A stretch of 64,000 bases of DNA from Cordia subcordata (taxonomy: Eukaryota > Streptophyta > Magnoliopsida > Boraginales > Cordiaceae): NCBI GenBank assembly GCA_028554755.1, contig JAPTOF010000001.1, positions 39,203,501-39,267,500 of the forward strand, read 5' to 3'. The translations under genes and the position numbers were made by a program. Positions 38,479 to 51,000 of this stretch are shown here, piece after piece. The first letter of the stretch is position 1. Each line of letters starts with the position of its first letter. The notes beneath the pieces are model-generated. The model had not been told where the DNA came from and did not search any database. It was given only the letters and a program-made list of their open reading frames with translations.

Positions 38479-39405
38479 TTGATAGGGCCACTATGTTCGC
38501 ATCCCCCGACTCATAATCGAAGTGGTCTCGTGCGATCTCATGCGCGGCCATCATTAAGTCGGCTGGGCTGCCTGCGGTTACAGAATCGCCCGCAGAAGCC
38601 CCCTTGGCTCTCTCTCTCTATAAAAAAAAGCGTTCTGCATCATCCAGCGGCGCTGGCGCAGGTTTTTATTCCTTCTGCCCAGCTCCCCGAAAACAACGTT
38701 CGACTTGCATGTGTTAAGCATATAGCTAGCATTCCTTCTGAGCCAGGATCAAACTCTTCTTTTGAGTATGAAAAAATACGGGTTTGATTCTATCTGGTAG
38801 AGTCAACAGAATGGAGTTCCTTGTCTGTAATTCCAGAACAGATGATTTCCTCCAGGTGTTGGAGTGCCCTTTCGAAATAGGGGCTTTGCTCACATAAGCT
38901 TTGAGAAACCTGCGGGAGTCTCCTTATATCAAAATTTTCGTCACATAAGAGTTCTATTACGCGGTCCCACTAGAAAAAAGTAGTTTTTGGGGTGAAACGG
39001 TCTATCAACCATTAGAACTTTACAACCAGAAACTTAGAAACAAGGGTCAGCTGTATGAACTCTACGTCCAAAATACAATTGATACGATGTTTACTCTTCC
39101 ACATCACTCATCACGAGACGAGATGCTGAGTGGATTATAAGAGCTCTTTCTTCTCTCTCTTGCTAGGCGGTTTCTCACGACCAAACATAAGAGTCTTATA
39201 CTTCAAAGTTAAATGGACCTACAACCATTCTGGGTTCGTGAACCTGTCCATGGTGTACGTACCCCACTACACATTCTAATCCTCTCAACATCCCACCTAT
39301 CTGAACGTGGTCTTTCACCTGCCACAATCACTCCCCATGATATGATGGTCATACATTGTTCCTACATTGTCAGGAGAAATGATACAAGTATCACTAACGA
39401 ACTTT
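38479..39405 (-). other. Nuclear insertion of mitochondrial DNA (NUMT)
   Basis: A markedly less AT-rich block of about 930 bp that contains the 5' end of the plant mitochondrial small-subunit rRNA gene on the minus strand (38669-38766). Sequence on both sides shares the base composition of the rRNA piece rather than of the nuclear surroundings. I infer that it came in with it, as rrn18 upstream sequence on the right and another mitochondrial segment joined on the left. Boundaries are approximate. The right edge lies close to a small MITE at 39435. Confidence 0.7.
38669..38766 (-). pseudogene. rrn18: 5' fragment of mitochondrial 18S rRNA gene (rrn18)
   Basis: The minus strand reads GAGTTTGATCCTGGCTCAG (the universal small-subunit rRNA 5' motif) at about 38757-38739. 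It continues with AAGGAATGCTAGCTATATG and CTTAACACATGCAAGTCGAA, then the mitochondrial-specific GTTGTTTTCGGGGAGCTGGG. The GCTATATGCTTAAC wording is plant mitochondrial, not plastid (plastid has GGCGGCATGCTTAAC). Homology stops after about 98 nt, so it cannot make functional rRNA. Confidence 0.88.
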
Positions 39406-39434
39406 ACGCACTTGAATTGAAGTTTAACTTCGAA

Positions 39435-39534
39435 GGTGTTTGGTGCTTATAAGTATTTAAATAGTAAAAATTTTTAAATTAAAGGGTGTTTTTTTAGGTG
39501 CTTATAAGCACCCTAAATAAGCAAAGTCAAACAC
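39435..39534. mobile_element. ~100-bp MITE next to the NUMT
   Basis: Ends ggtgtttggtgcttata and gcaaagtcaaacac are inverted partners, with an internal cttataagca pair. Same family as 37332-37432. Confidence 0.6.
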
Positions 39535-42181
39535 GCTCTTAAACCCATACATTAATAGAATTTATTTCAAATTTTGTCGTACGAATCTCACTTACAAATG
39601 TAAAAGTATTCTTGGTCTAAATCTTACCCAATATATTTGCACGGCCACTGACGGGAGTGAACCCTACATTTTCTTTAATATATATAATTTTGAGTCAAAA
39701 AATTTGTTTGTCTAGAGAAGATTCTTGGATGAATGATTGTCAAATATTCAATAGTGTTGGTAGAGAAAAAGGTACTGCAATGCTTTTGGAAGAAACAAAG
39801 CCTTGTAAAGATTAGTAGTTATAATGATAAAATGATATATATATATATTTTTTGAAAAGAATAATGATATACTAGCTGCATTTTAAGTTTTCATAAGATA
39901 TGTGATTTATTTTGAGGAAAAAATAGTATAATAAGTTTATCATATAATGTTTATAAAAATCTTGTTCATATAATTGTTGACTTGTCAAAATATATGTTAT
40001 GTATGGTCTCTGTTAAAAGAAGTTTCTAGATCCATCCTAGTCCTAACAAATTGAGTGCACAACTGTTCCGATGGTGCTCAACAATCGAAAACTAGGAAAA
40101 AAATCAAACCAGCCATACTAAGTTGACTAGCATAATAATATAACGATTTTTTTTAATAGATGTGTATTGTACTCATCAAAATTAATTAAATGACTTCAAT
40201 GAGTAAGAAAATACGTCTTGTATAATAGATCTTGCTCAACTAGATGCCAAAAATGGAGGAGCTGAGATGCTCCCCTCCCTGAATAGTTGGTATTATGGGC
40301 AAATTATACAGAACCCTTTGTGTATTGTCATAAGTGTGTGTTTATCTCTTGTGATTTAAAAGTTAGCTAATTAACTCCTATACTTTCCAAAAGTGAACTA
40401 CACACACCTATTTTTCTAACTATGTTGATTTTGATTAACGAAAATACAAAATACTAATTTGCCCTTCAACTCAAGGGGCTAATGATGTACTTATGATAAC
40501 CACAAGGAGGTACAACGTACTGATGAAAAACCACATGGGTTGCGGCGCTATTTACCATATTTAATTGGAAACATAGAGTAATTAATAATTAGTTAATTAA
40601 TTAATAATTAAATAATTAATTATTAATAATTTAATTATTGATTAATTAATTAATCAAATAATTAAAAAATAAAAATAAATAAATAATTTATTAATTTAAT
40701 TAATGAGATGGTGGTTGTGCCATCGTGATGACAGTGAAAGTTAATTTCTTTTTTTATTTTTTTATTTTTTGATAATAAAATTTTAAACTAAGATCAAGTG
40801 TTCAAGTCTTTCCTCTTACAAATATTTTTTGACAAACAAAAAAAAAAGGACATTTTTTTTTACCAAAATCAAGTTTAACAGTAAAAAAATTAAGCCCAGT
40901 CACAGGTCTAGCGCGTATATCACACGCTTGGTTAAATTTATCAAAAAAAGTGTAATGTGCTTTACTTTTAAAAAACACAAGAGGTAACTAGCTAATTTTT
41001 AAATTACAGAGAATAAACATATGGTTATGACAAAGTACAAAAGAATTTTGCGCAATTTACTCTGGTATTATAGATAACAAAAATACGAGCAAAGAAGTCA
41101 AACCAAAGTGGGAAGGATGAAATTGGGGCCCTTAGTATATTCCTCCACTTAAAAATTTAAGGCGTTGCTCATAATAGTACCTGCCACATTCTTTTTGATA
41201 TCATCTTGCACATGGCCTGCTTTACTAAATAAATTAATGTTATCATTATTTGTTTATCTTATATTCCATTCCCTCATCAACAACTCACACAATTATTGTT
41301 TGGTGGTGCCCTACACTTCCACTTCTCATGGTGGGGGATTTTCCATTAGAAAAAAAGGGGAACAAATTAAGAAAGCAACTGAAAAATTATATCGATATTT
41401 TAAAGATTTAAAATTGACAATCACGTTTGAGGGGACGAGATTGAATATTAATTAATTAACAATCAATTGACATGGGTATTATTTGGGGAAGGCGAGTTTA
41501 GGCTGCGGCGTCAATAACTTTCCCATCATTTATGTTTCCCGACCTATAGTTAGCTAGTATATATTAGATTAGATTTGCTTGTTTTTATTTTTGTAATGCA
41601 TATTTAGATAGTTGATATCTGTTTTTGGGCAACTCGCACTTGTATATTAGCAAATTAGCTACCACTAGGCACTTGTATTTTAGCAGATTAGCAAAAGTTA
41701 TTTCAAAGCTACTGTGGAACAGGGATATATTGTCTCAAGACATTCTAATACACGTAATATTTCAATTATAGGGAGAATTAAATTTGGAATATTCCATAAA
41801 CCAACACCTTTATTCGATAATAAGGTGCCATATATAGAGACCATTTTAGTGAAATTTGCGCTCAACACGTGACAGTGTGACGATAGTCGTCGGGAGAACA
41901 AATGGTTACATGCTTCCTCGCAATCTAAAGCAATCAACTAAGTTGCTCATGGGGATATATCAACGGATGAATCATTCGTAGAGATATTGTGAGGTCAACG
42001 TCTCTGCATACGGATGGATTATGTGCCAATCAAAAAAGCCTTTAGTGCATATATTGATTGATATTGATATCTCTCATCATCAGTAGATTCCTCTAAGCCA
42101 AAGGTGAGGAGAAAAATCAAGACAATCGTAAAGGGGCTACGTTAATGGCAACCACTGTCCTTGATTTCAGTCGCTAGATTG

Positions 42182-42227
<46 letters not shown>

Positions 42228-44760
42228 GTGAGAAAATTTTCATCCTGTTCCACAATCTGAAGAAGAGTTGTTTTTGATGCCCGTATTGTCTCATCAACAT
42301 CGACGTTTCTTCGCATCGGAGATTTATTTCTAAGGCCAGAGACCTGCGTAGTAATTATCTCTTCTTTGACAAGATGAATGCGTACAAAGTTGATTATATT
42401 ATTGCTATGAGGATGAAGCCGTTAATTGTAATTATGATGAAATGACGTGACGATGTAAATAAGTTACTGTACTTTATTTTATTTATAATGTCTTAAAGTT
42501 ATAGAAATGAAGGCGTTAATTTTAATATAAAAAATAACTTTGTCGCCACATATGTTGGATAACGATCAATTTAAAAGAAGAAACAACTCAGTAAACATTC
42601 TTCAAGAAGGCTTTGATTGCTTGTCGTGTGTCGGGTTTTGTGTGTGTGTTGGGGGGGGGGGTATGATCACCAAGTTTGAGACCTAGCTTATCGTCGATGT
42701 TCAATGAATATGTATTTGTAGTCTGTAGATCACTTTGACTGGGAAAGCCGAGAGTATGATTGCTTTTTGTTGGGATATCTGGAGAGATTGACCTTTTTTT
42801 TTTTTTTTTTTTTGTTCTCAGGCCAAAATTCAAAATCCTACTTGAGGTTGACAATAGCCTAACGGAATTCTCCGCAACTCATTTTCATATTTTTAGTCAG
42901 CCAATTCAATAGATTAGTATCCTATCCCAGCTCATCGTCGTCCGTGTACCAAACAGGCTTAAATGAAAAATCCGTTACGCCACTCCAATACGCCTTCTTT
43001 ATATGATACAAATTTCGTGCATTAAATATTAAATCTCTTACTTGTATGATCAAAATTCTATTATATAAGGAAGATGAAAGTATGATATATAGTAATGTTC
43101 GACTTAGTCTAAACAATAAGGCAACATTCAACTTTTCTGTCCAAGGGAGTACTATACTCTAGTTATATGTGGAAATAACTTTGGAAAATGCTCGAAGAAT
43201 TACAGTAGTTGTACTACAAGATCGTTATCTCAAATTAAATACTTGATATAATTCAAATGATGCATTTGCAACTATTTTCTATCCAAAAAACTCCATGTGA
43301 GACATAAGACATTGTTAAAAACAATATGTTCTAACTTTAAGGTAAAGTTTACATTCAGCGTCACTATTGAAACACGATATATATTCTAGTAAACTTCAAT
43401 GGGACATTTTTTCTTTTGCATGCACATTAGACATGACTAGATTGAACATTAACATACATTTGCATGCACATGAGCACATATATGGAGAGAGTCGCAGGTC
43501 GCTAAGAATGAGAAGTTGTTAATTTGGCTAGGCTTTTGAAGTAAAGAGAAAAAATATGTGCTTATTTTATGGTATTTGTGATGGTAGCTATGTACATACT
43601 TATCTCGATTGGACCTGGGTAATAATACAAAATTCTTACTATGTGTAAGATTCGGAAAAAGTTAATCATAAAATTCACTTGATTAAAATGGCTTAAGATG
43701 AAAGAGAAAATTAAAGGAAAAAATTGTTAAAGAAACTTTATTTAATTTTCTCTTATATATATAAGTATTTACGCGAAATAGGTTTCCCTTCAAATGGTGA
43801 TAATTTGACCATAGGAAGGCAAACATGCCTTTCAATCAACCCACAAAAATCTACATTGTTGGGTGCTTTAGACACAAGATCGAAGTAACAAAAACGAGTG
43901 ATTAAGAAAAAGTAATACAAAAAAGAGAAAAATAGTGCTACTTCAAAAGTAAATTTTACCAACAAAAGTTGCCATAATCTCTTTTCCATTAACAACTCTG
44001 ACCTTCCACGTGGCACTCCACATCCAATCACATTCTCCCACATATATATATATCATATCATACCCACCATACTGGGACTGTTAACTGGGACTGTTAACTA
44101 CAATCTCTACTAGTTTCGGGGGAGAAAAAGGAACAAGCATTGTAGCTTGCGTCAGCAATTACGTATACAAAAAAGGTAAGCTATTAGCTACATTAGTACC
44201 TGAATAGTGCCATGCACAGATATATATATATATATATATATATTGCCTAGTCTTGTACTTTTAGTTTAAATATGTAAGTAAATAAGATTTTAATTGGATA
44301 AATTATAAAAAGCAATAAATTGTATTATATTTTGAATAAATTAATTTATAATATAAATAGATTTAAGACCGATATGGATTGGTTTGTATAAAATTTTGAA
44401 TTGCATATTAATTTTTTGAATGTGCATAATGTATATATTTAACATGTGATTTTTATTCTTCCTTTTAAGTGCCACTTAGTTGCACGCAATAATAGGTGGT
44501 GAGTTATAAAAATCAGTTCTTATAGTTAATTATAAAAGCAGGTCTTGTTGTAGACATGACATGTTTGAGTCTACACGTAAGCAATAAGGTCAAGTGCAAT
44601 GGAATTTTGCTGAAAAGAAAAATTAGATTTAGGATAACAACTTTATTATATGGTGTAGATGCCTCTCCATACATGAGACTAGAAGGGTTAGCTCAGAGGC
44701 AGTTGACTACATGCCACGTGTTGGTTTACTCAGAGGTCCTACAAACCACTTATTTTGAAG
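39535..44760. other. Gene-free stretch upstream of the sulfate transporter gene
   Basis: AT-rich spacer with simple repeats (TA runs at 42184-42220 and 44219-44242, a G run at 42650-42661, a T run at 42793-42815, an AT palindrome at 40565-40690). Open frames at 41698-41937 (minus) and 42588-42854 (minus) lack recognisable domains and are not called. Confidence 0.5.
42184..42220. repeat. (TA)n microsatellite
   Basis: Near-pure TA run of about 18 units; intergenic. Confidence 0.95.
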
Positions 44761-44786
44761 ACATCCCTTCTCCTGCCACTATATAA
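44715..44786 (+). promoter_or_regulatory. Candidate core promoter of the sulfate transporter gene
   Basis: TATATAA at 44780-44786 lies 233 bp before the start codon at 45019, a plausible distance for a TATA box plus 5' UTR. A G-box CACGTG is at 44715-44720, about 60 bp upstream of it. G-boxes bind bZIP/bHLH factors; whether this one is used is not shown by the sequence. Confidence 0.5.
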
Positions 44787-45018
44787 TCTCATGCCTCGTT
44801 GCTTCCAAAACCAAAATATAGTTTGGTAAGCTAAATTATTTATGTTTGATTAAAAAAAAAGATAGTTCGGTATATGAAATTTTCTGATACGAGCTCTCAT
44901 ACAACCATTACTACAATATAGCCACCTTCATTGCACCATAAATTCGCAATTCACAAATTTTCTTCTCTAGTATTATTTCTTGAGACTACATATATCATAG
45001 TGAGCAAAGCTGCATCAA

Positions 45019-48000
45019 ATGGGTAACAATGCTAATGATTGTGAGTTCATGCAGCGTGTGGAAACACCCCCATCACAACCATTTCTAAAGTCATTTGCAG
45101 CTTCTGTGAAAGAGACTCTCTTCCCTGATGATCCCTTCAGGCATATCAGAAACCAACCACTTGCTCGAAAGTTCGTGCTGGGGTTGCAATATTTCGTGCC
45201 GATTCTTGAATGGGCTCCTCGTTACACTTTTGAGTTCTTCAAAGCTGATTTGATTGCTGGAATCACTGTTGCTAGCCTTGCTGTTCCTCAGGGCATAAGT
45301 TATGCTGGTCTAGCAAACTTGCCTCCTGTCATTGGACTTTGTAAGTCTTCATTTTTCTCTATATATATTCTAGTCATTTATATATGCCATTTGAGCAACA
45401 CTTCATTCCTCTTTTATTTGATTTGGTACTTCGTAAGTCTCCATTTTTCTTTTATATTAATAATTTATGTTAATCGGGTAATACCTCATACGTCCTTTGC
45501 TTTGTACTTCAAAATTAAGTCTCCACTTTTCTCTTTATGCTAATGATTTATGTCATTTGGGTGAAACTTCATCCCTCGTTTGTTTGGTACTTCATAAGTC
45601 TCCATTTTCTCTTTATGCTAATGATTTATGTCATTCGGATGATATATCACCCCTTGTTTGTTTAGTACTCGTAAGTCTCCATTTTTTTGTTTATGCTATT
45701 GATTTATGTTATTTGAGCGATTTCATCCCTTGTTTGTATAGTAATTGCTAGAGTTACTATCTCATCTAAAAGTTTAAACTTGTAGCAAGTATATTGGTAT
45801 TTTTTTTATTGTATTAATACATTATTGACGTACAGGCATGATTTGTCTTTAAGCTTTGCACGTAGACAATTTTGATTCTATTAGATGGGTGACTGTAAGT
45901 TTTTGGACTTGAGTTCTGTAGGTTTTTAGGCTCTGATATAATGTTAGGGTAATTAAACGGAACTTAAACTGATCTTACCGTAACTAAATAACATCATCCA
46001 ATTTAATTTCATCCTTTAGTCAGCTATATTTTGAGTAATATGTTACTTCGTTTAACTTTGTCACAATATATACCAACAAAAGCACAACTTTTGCCTAGAA
46101 AGTGAGACAAATACATCTCCATCAACAAATTGATTCTTTGAAACATTCATGCTTGGTGAAAGTATTAAACCTTGCATATATGAATGCGGCAGATTCAAGC
46201 TTTGTGCCACCATTAGTATATGCAATGATGGGAAGTTCAAGAGATTTAGCTGTTGGCACAGTTGCTGTTCCATCACTTCTCATATCATCAATGATTGGAA
46301 AAGATGTCCATCCTAAGCAGAACCCTGAGCTCTACGTTCGCCTGGTTCTTACTGCAACTTTCTTTGCTGGGGTCTTCGAAGCTTCTTTGGGTTTTTTAAG
46401 GTTGGTTTAATTCTACAGTAAGCCACCCTTTTTCTTATCATCCTTTTATCACTCCTCACGTGACATCTTAATTAGCATCCTTATTGTCTTGCCAACAAGA
46501 TAGATCCTTATTTATTTTGTTTTCTTATTTTTTTTATTTTTCTCTCTTCCTTTAATTTATTTTTTCTAATTTATCTTTCTCTATCCAAATTGACTTTTTC
46601 AATCAATCTTTTTCTTTCTCGTTTTTGGTCAAAATTATTTCGTCTTTCGTTACCCATAGCAACTATTATCAAACCTTTTCTTCTCTTCCATTTTTCAATT
46701 CCCAACTCACTTCCATCTAAAAATATAGGGCTTGTCTGAATTAAGCTTTTTCTATAATTGTCTTTCTATATTTTTTTTAAAAGAACTTTTTTGATAAGTT
46801 AAAATTTCTAGCAATTGTAGAACGCTTTAAAAGTCAATTTAGATACTAAATGAAAAAGAATACTTTTTTTTTTTAAAAAAAGAATTTTCTTGATGAAAAG
46901 ATCCAAGAATAATTAATTTCCAAGCAAGTTTCAATATGTATCCACAATTCTTCCGGAGGAATTACAAAGTGCTAGTCAACAAAGAGAAAAAGAAGTCAAA
47001 AAAAGTCGTAGGCCTATTTGGATATTAATTATTGTTGGCTTTTCTCACAAAAAAAACTTTCTTTTAAAAAAAATTATCATTTAGTATCTAAATTGACTTT
47101 CAAAACTTCCTCTAACCACTAGAAATTTTAACTTATTTTAAAAAAAAATTCTTTTAAAAAATTTTACAGTACAAAGAGACAATTATAAAAAAAGGTTAAT
47201 CTAGACAAGCCCTATATTTTTAAATAGAAGAGAGTTGGGAATTGAAAGATGGAAGGAAAAAAAAAGGTTTGGTAATGGCTTCTAAGGGTTAAATGAAGGA
47301 GGAAATAATCTTGACCAAAAAGGAAAAAGAAAAAAAAATTGATTGAAAAAGTTAATTTGGATAGAGAAAGATAAATTATGAAAAGTAAATTAAAAGGAGA
47401 AAGACAAATAAAAAGAATAAGAAAATAAATAAATAAGGATTTATCTACTTGGCAAGACAACAAAGATGCTAACTAAGATGCCACATAATGAGTGATAAAA
47501 GGATAATAAGAAAAGGAGTAACATATATTTGATAAATCTAGTTTCCAAAGATTTTCCTTTCTTTTTATTGTCCTTCCTTTTTTTTTTCCCTTATCATAAT
47601 TAACTTGCCTAATGAAATAAGGTTTAGTTTGATTCGAATTTCACGGTTCCATTCGTGTTGTCTGAAAATAAGAAACATTCAGAGTATCTAATAAGAATCG
47701 TCATGCATGCACTTTTTTCGAAGGAGATTAAGAACTTGAATCTAACAGACATTTTTCCTTTTTCCTTTTTCCTTTTTTTGTTTTCCTAAACGAGGCCGCG
47801 TCCAATTAGATAATAATATAACTGTTCGAAAGGACGAAATACCTCTATATTGTTCTGGGGTTCCTTCTAGCAAAATTTTCAGCATTGTTAACACGGTATA
47901 TAAACACACCAATACGTAAAAACTTAATTTTTTAGATAATGTGATATATCATTGTATTAAAATCCAAATTTTGAATTCAAAACTCACAACTATCTATTTA

Positions 48001-51000
48001 AAAACATGAAAACCGTTAATATATATATAATGCTCAAAAACAAACCTGACCTACCTACACGTGAAGAGACATGGTACTATAATAGAAAAACTATACCAAT
48101 ACTTTCTTAAAAAATTTTACCTTTTCAATAAAGCGGTAACTCTAATAAATATATGCAGGCTTGGATTCATTGTAGATTTTCTGTCACACGCAACGATAGT
48201 GGGATTCATGGGTGGAGCAGCCACTGTTGTGTGTCTGCAGCAGCTGAAGGGAATTCTTGGACTCGTTCATTTCACTCATGGCACTGATCTTGTGTCTGTT
48301 ATGCATTCCATTTTTAGCCAAACACATCAGGTTACTTCCGTAAAATTATTACTACTTCGATGATAGTTTAATTATTAATTATGTTTAAGTTGTATTTTCT
48401 TCTTAATCATTCATTTCTTCTAACAAATAGTTGTGATTATTGCAGTGGAGGTGGGAAAGTGAAGTCCTAGGTTGTTGTTTCCTCTCCTTCCTCTTAGTCA
48501 CTAAATACTTTGTAAGTAACTTCTACTGTATGCATTTATACTAACTTTCTGTTAATATTTATTATTTAACAAAAAAACACGATTAACTGTTATTAATAAA
48601 TGAAATAAACTCCTCTCTGACTGTTTTAAAAGAAAATCACATTATATCCTGCACCATCCCAGTGAGATGTATCAATTCTATAAGGCCATGATTTAAATAT
48701 TTTATCTCTTGAGTCGTAGTCTTGTACTTCTAATTATTTCTTGTTTAATTAGTGTCCCTTTTTTGATCTTTCACTTTTTGCTTCTAGTCACTCATATAAT
48801 TGATGAGCTTACTTGGTTTTGTCAATGATGATGCATGACGAGTAGAGCAAGAGAAAAGCAGCATTCTTTTGGGTAAATGCAATGGCGCCACTCACATCCG
48901 TTGTTTTGGGAAGTGTTCTTGTTTACTTTACTCACGCTGAAAAACATGGAGTTGAAGTTGTAAGCACTACTTACATCTCTTTTCTTGAGCTTTATATGCT
49001 AACACACTTAGGTTGCTAAATAATCGAATGAGTAATGTTAGACGTTACCTTATTTTTACCTTTTATTTGGCATGCTTAGTTGGCTAAGCGTTTTTTTTTG
49101 GTACTCTACTTTTTTAATTTTTTCTCACCCTTCTTTATTTTCTTTCCTTTTTTTTCCCTCTTTTCTTTATTTCCTTTCCATTTTCTCTTTTCTTTATTTT
49201 TTTTTCTTTTTCTTCTCTTTTCTTTTTTCCCTTTCCTTTTTTATCTCCCTTAAATAAATCCTCTTCGTATTTCCAAGATAATACCCAAAATTGGAGCTTT
49301 AGTTTGGGGATGGGGATGGGCATGGGGGAGGGGGGAGGGGGTAGGGGGTAGGGGGTAAGGGTTAGGGTGAGGGATGAGAGAGAAATATAAAGTTATTGTA
49401 TAGAAAATGTTTTAATTTTATTGATTGACTCGAAATGTCTAATTAAAATTTCTATAAATTGAAAATATTTTTCAATTGACAAAATTTTCAGTAGTACCAA
49501 ATATAAAAAAAATATTTTGTAGCAAATATTTTATTAAAAAAACAGAGCTTTGAATTATTAACATTTTGCCTCCTATATTAGATTGTATATGAGAAAAATA
49601 TTATATGTTTTGATAAAATAACGAGTTATCCTTCACATCAAAGTAGATCATGAATAATACCAAATAGAGGGATAATAATATTTTTGGTCGAAAATAAGAG
49701 GAATAATAACAACGACTTGTAGTAATAATCCAATTAGGATTTAGGAATAGGTGCGTCCAAAGATCAGGTTCAGTGTATGTTATACATGTGTATATATAAA
49801 ACACATACACATATAAAATCTATTAATCATTAAACATACATTGTCCTAGTCAATTATTTTAATATAATTGATTAAACTTTGTTTGACGAAAAGCAAATTG
49901 ATTTGAATAATTTAAAACTTTGAAAAAATATAACCGAATCAAATTAAAAAATCAAATAATCAAAACGGGACGTACCAAACTTAATTTAATTCTTTTCGGT
50001 TTTTGCTCACCCCATCCGACTTTTGTATATACAAATGCTTAGTGGCGTCCACATGTTGGTACACAACGTACTAACGTTTTGATGAAATCATGGAGTTTTT
50101 TCGACGGTGCTGATCTTGTTGCGGTCTAATTTAATGGTCAGATTGGGCACTTGAAGAAAGGTCTTAATCCTCCGTCTTCTTCGGAATTGGCGTTTGGGTC
50201 ACCATTTCTTACGACAGCCATCAAGACTGGAGTCATCACTGGTGTCATCGCTCTTGCTGTATGTGTCTAAACTCTACAAATAATGAGATCACTTGTAATA
50301 TGTTTCTAGAAGTTATGAAAAGATTATTTAACAAGAATAAAAATATCATAGGTCATGGAAATTAGTAAACCCTTTAGCCCTAGTATGTTTAGCACATATT
50401 TTTGGATAAAATATATGTTACTCCAATATTACATGGCACATTATCCTTTATTGTTTGTCTAATTAACTGATAACCCTTTATAGTTTGTGTAATTGATTAA
50501 TCCAGTGTTTTTAAAGCTAATTATATTACTTCTTATACTTTTCACAAAACGGCACAGCTGACTCTTTTTCTGTTATTACTTGAACAACATTAGTTGAAAA
50601 TAAGGTACTACTTACTTTCATAGAAATATATAGCATATTACAAGTTTTAATGCTAATAGATGCAAAGAAAAGTGCGTATGATGCACAAAAAGTTAATTTG
50701 TCAAAAAAGATTAAGATAAGAGATTACGTCCATCTTTTCAAAAGTATAAGTAGTAACGTGTTAAGTTTTAAAGCAAAGGATATAATTAGTTTATTTCATC
50801 AGATATGGAATAGAACCAAAAATCACCTTAAATATGAACTAATTACCATAAAACTGATGATGGATATTTAGGAAGGAATAGCAGTGGGGAGAAGCTTTGC
50901 TGCATTCAAGAACTATCACATAGATGGGAACAAAGAAATGATTGCATTCGGGATGATGAACATTGCAGGGTCCTGTACCTCATGCTACTTGACCTCAGGT

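Noticed and set aside
38479..38787. 102-codon frame over the mitochondrial insertion
   Set aside because: It reads antisense through the rRNA fragment; treated as organelle DNA, not a nuclear gene.
41698..41937. 79-codon minus-strand frame
   Set aside because: Reads somewhat like protein, but there is no recognised family, no neighbouring exons and the flanks are AT-rich noise.
44556..44786. 76-codon frame just upstream of the sulfate transporter
   Set aside because: It overlaps the candidate G-box and TATA box and has no homology that I recognise.
45497..45751. 84-codon frame with repeated LYANDLCH-like peptide
   Set aside because: Caused by the intron 1 tandem repeats of the sulfate transporter gene.
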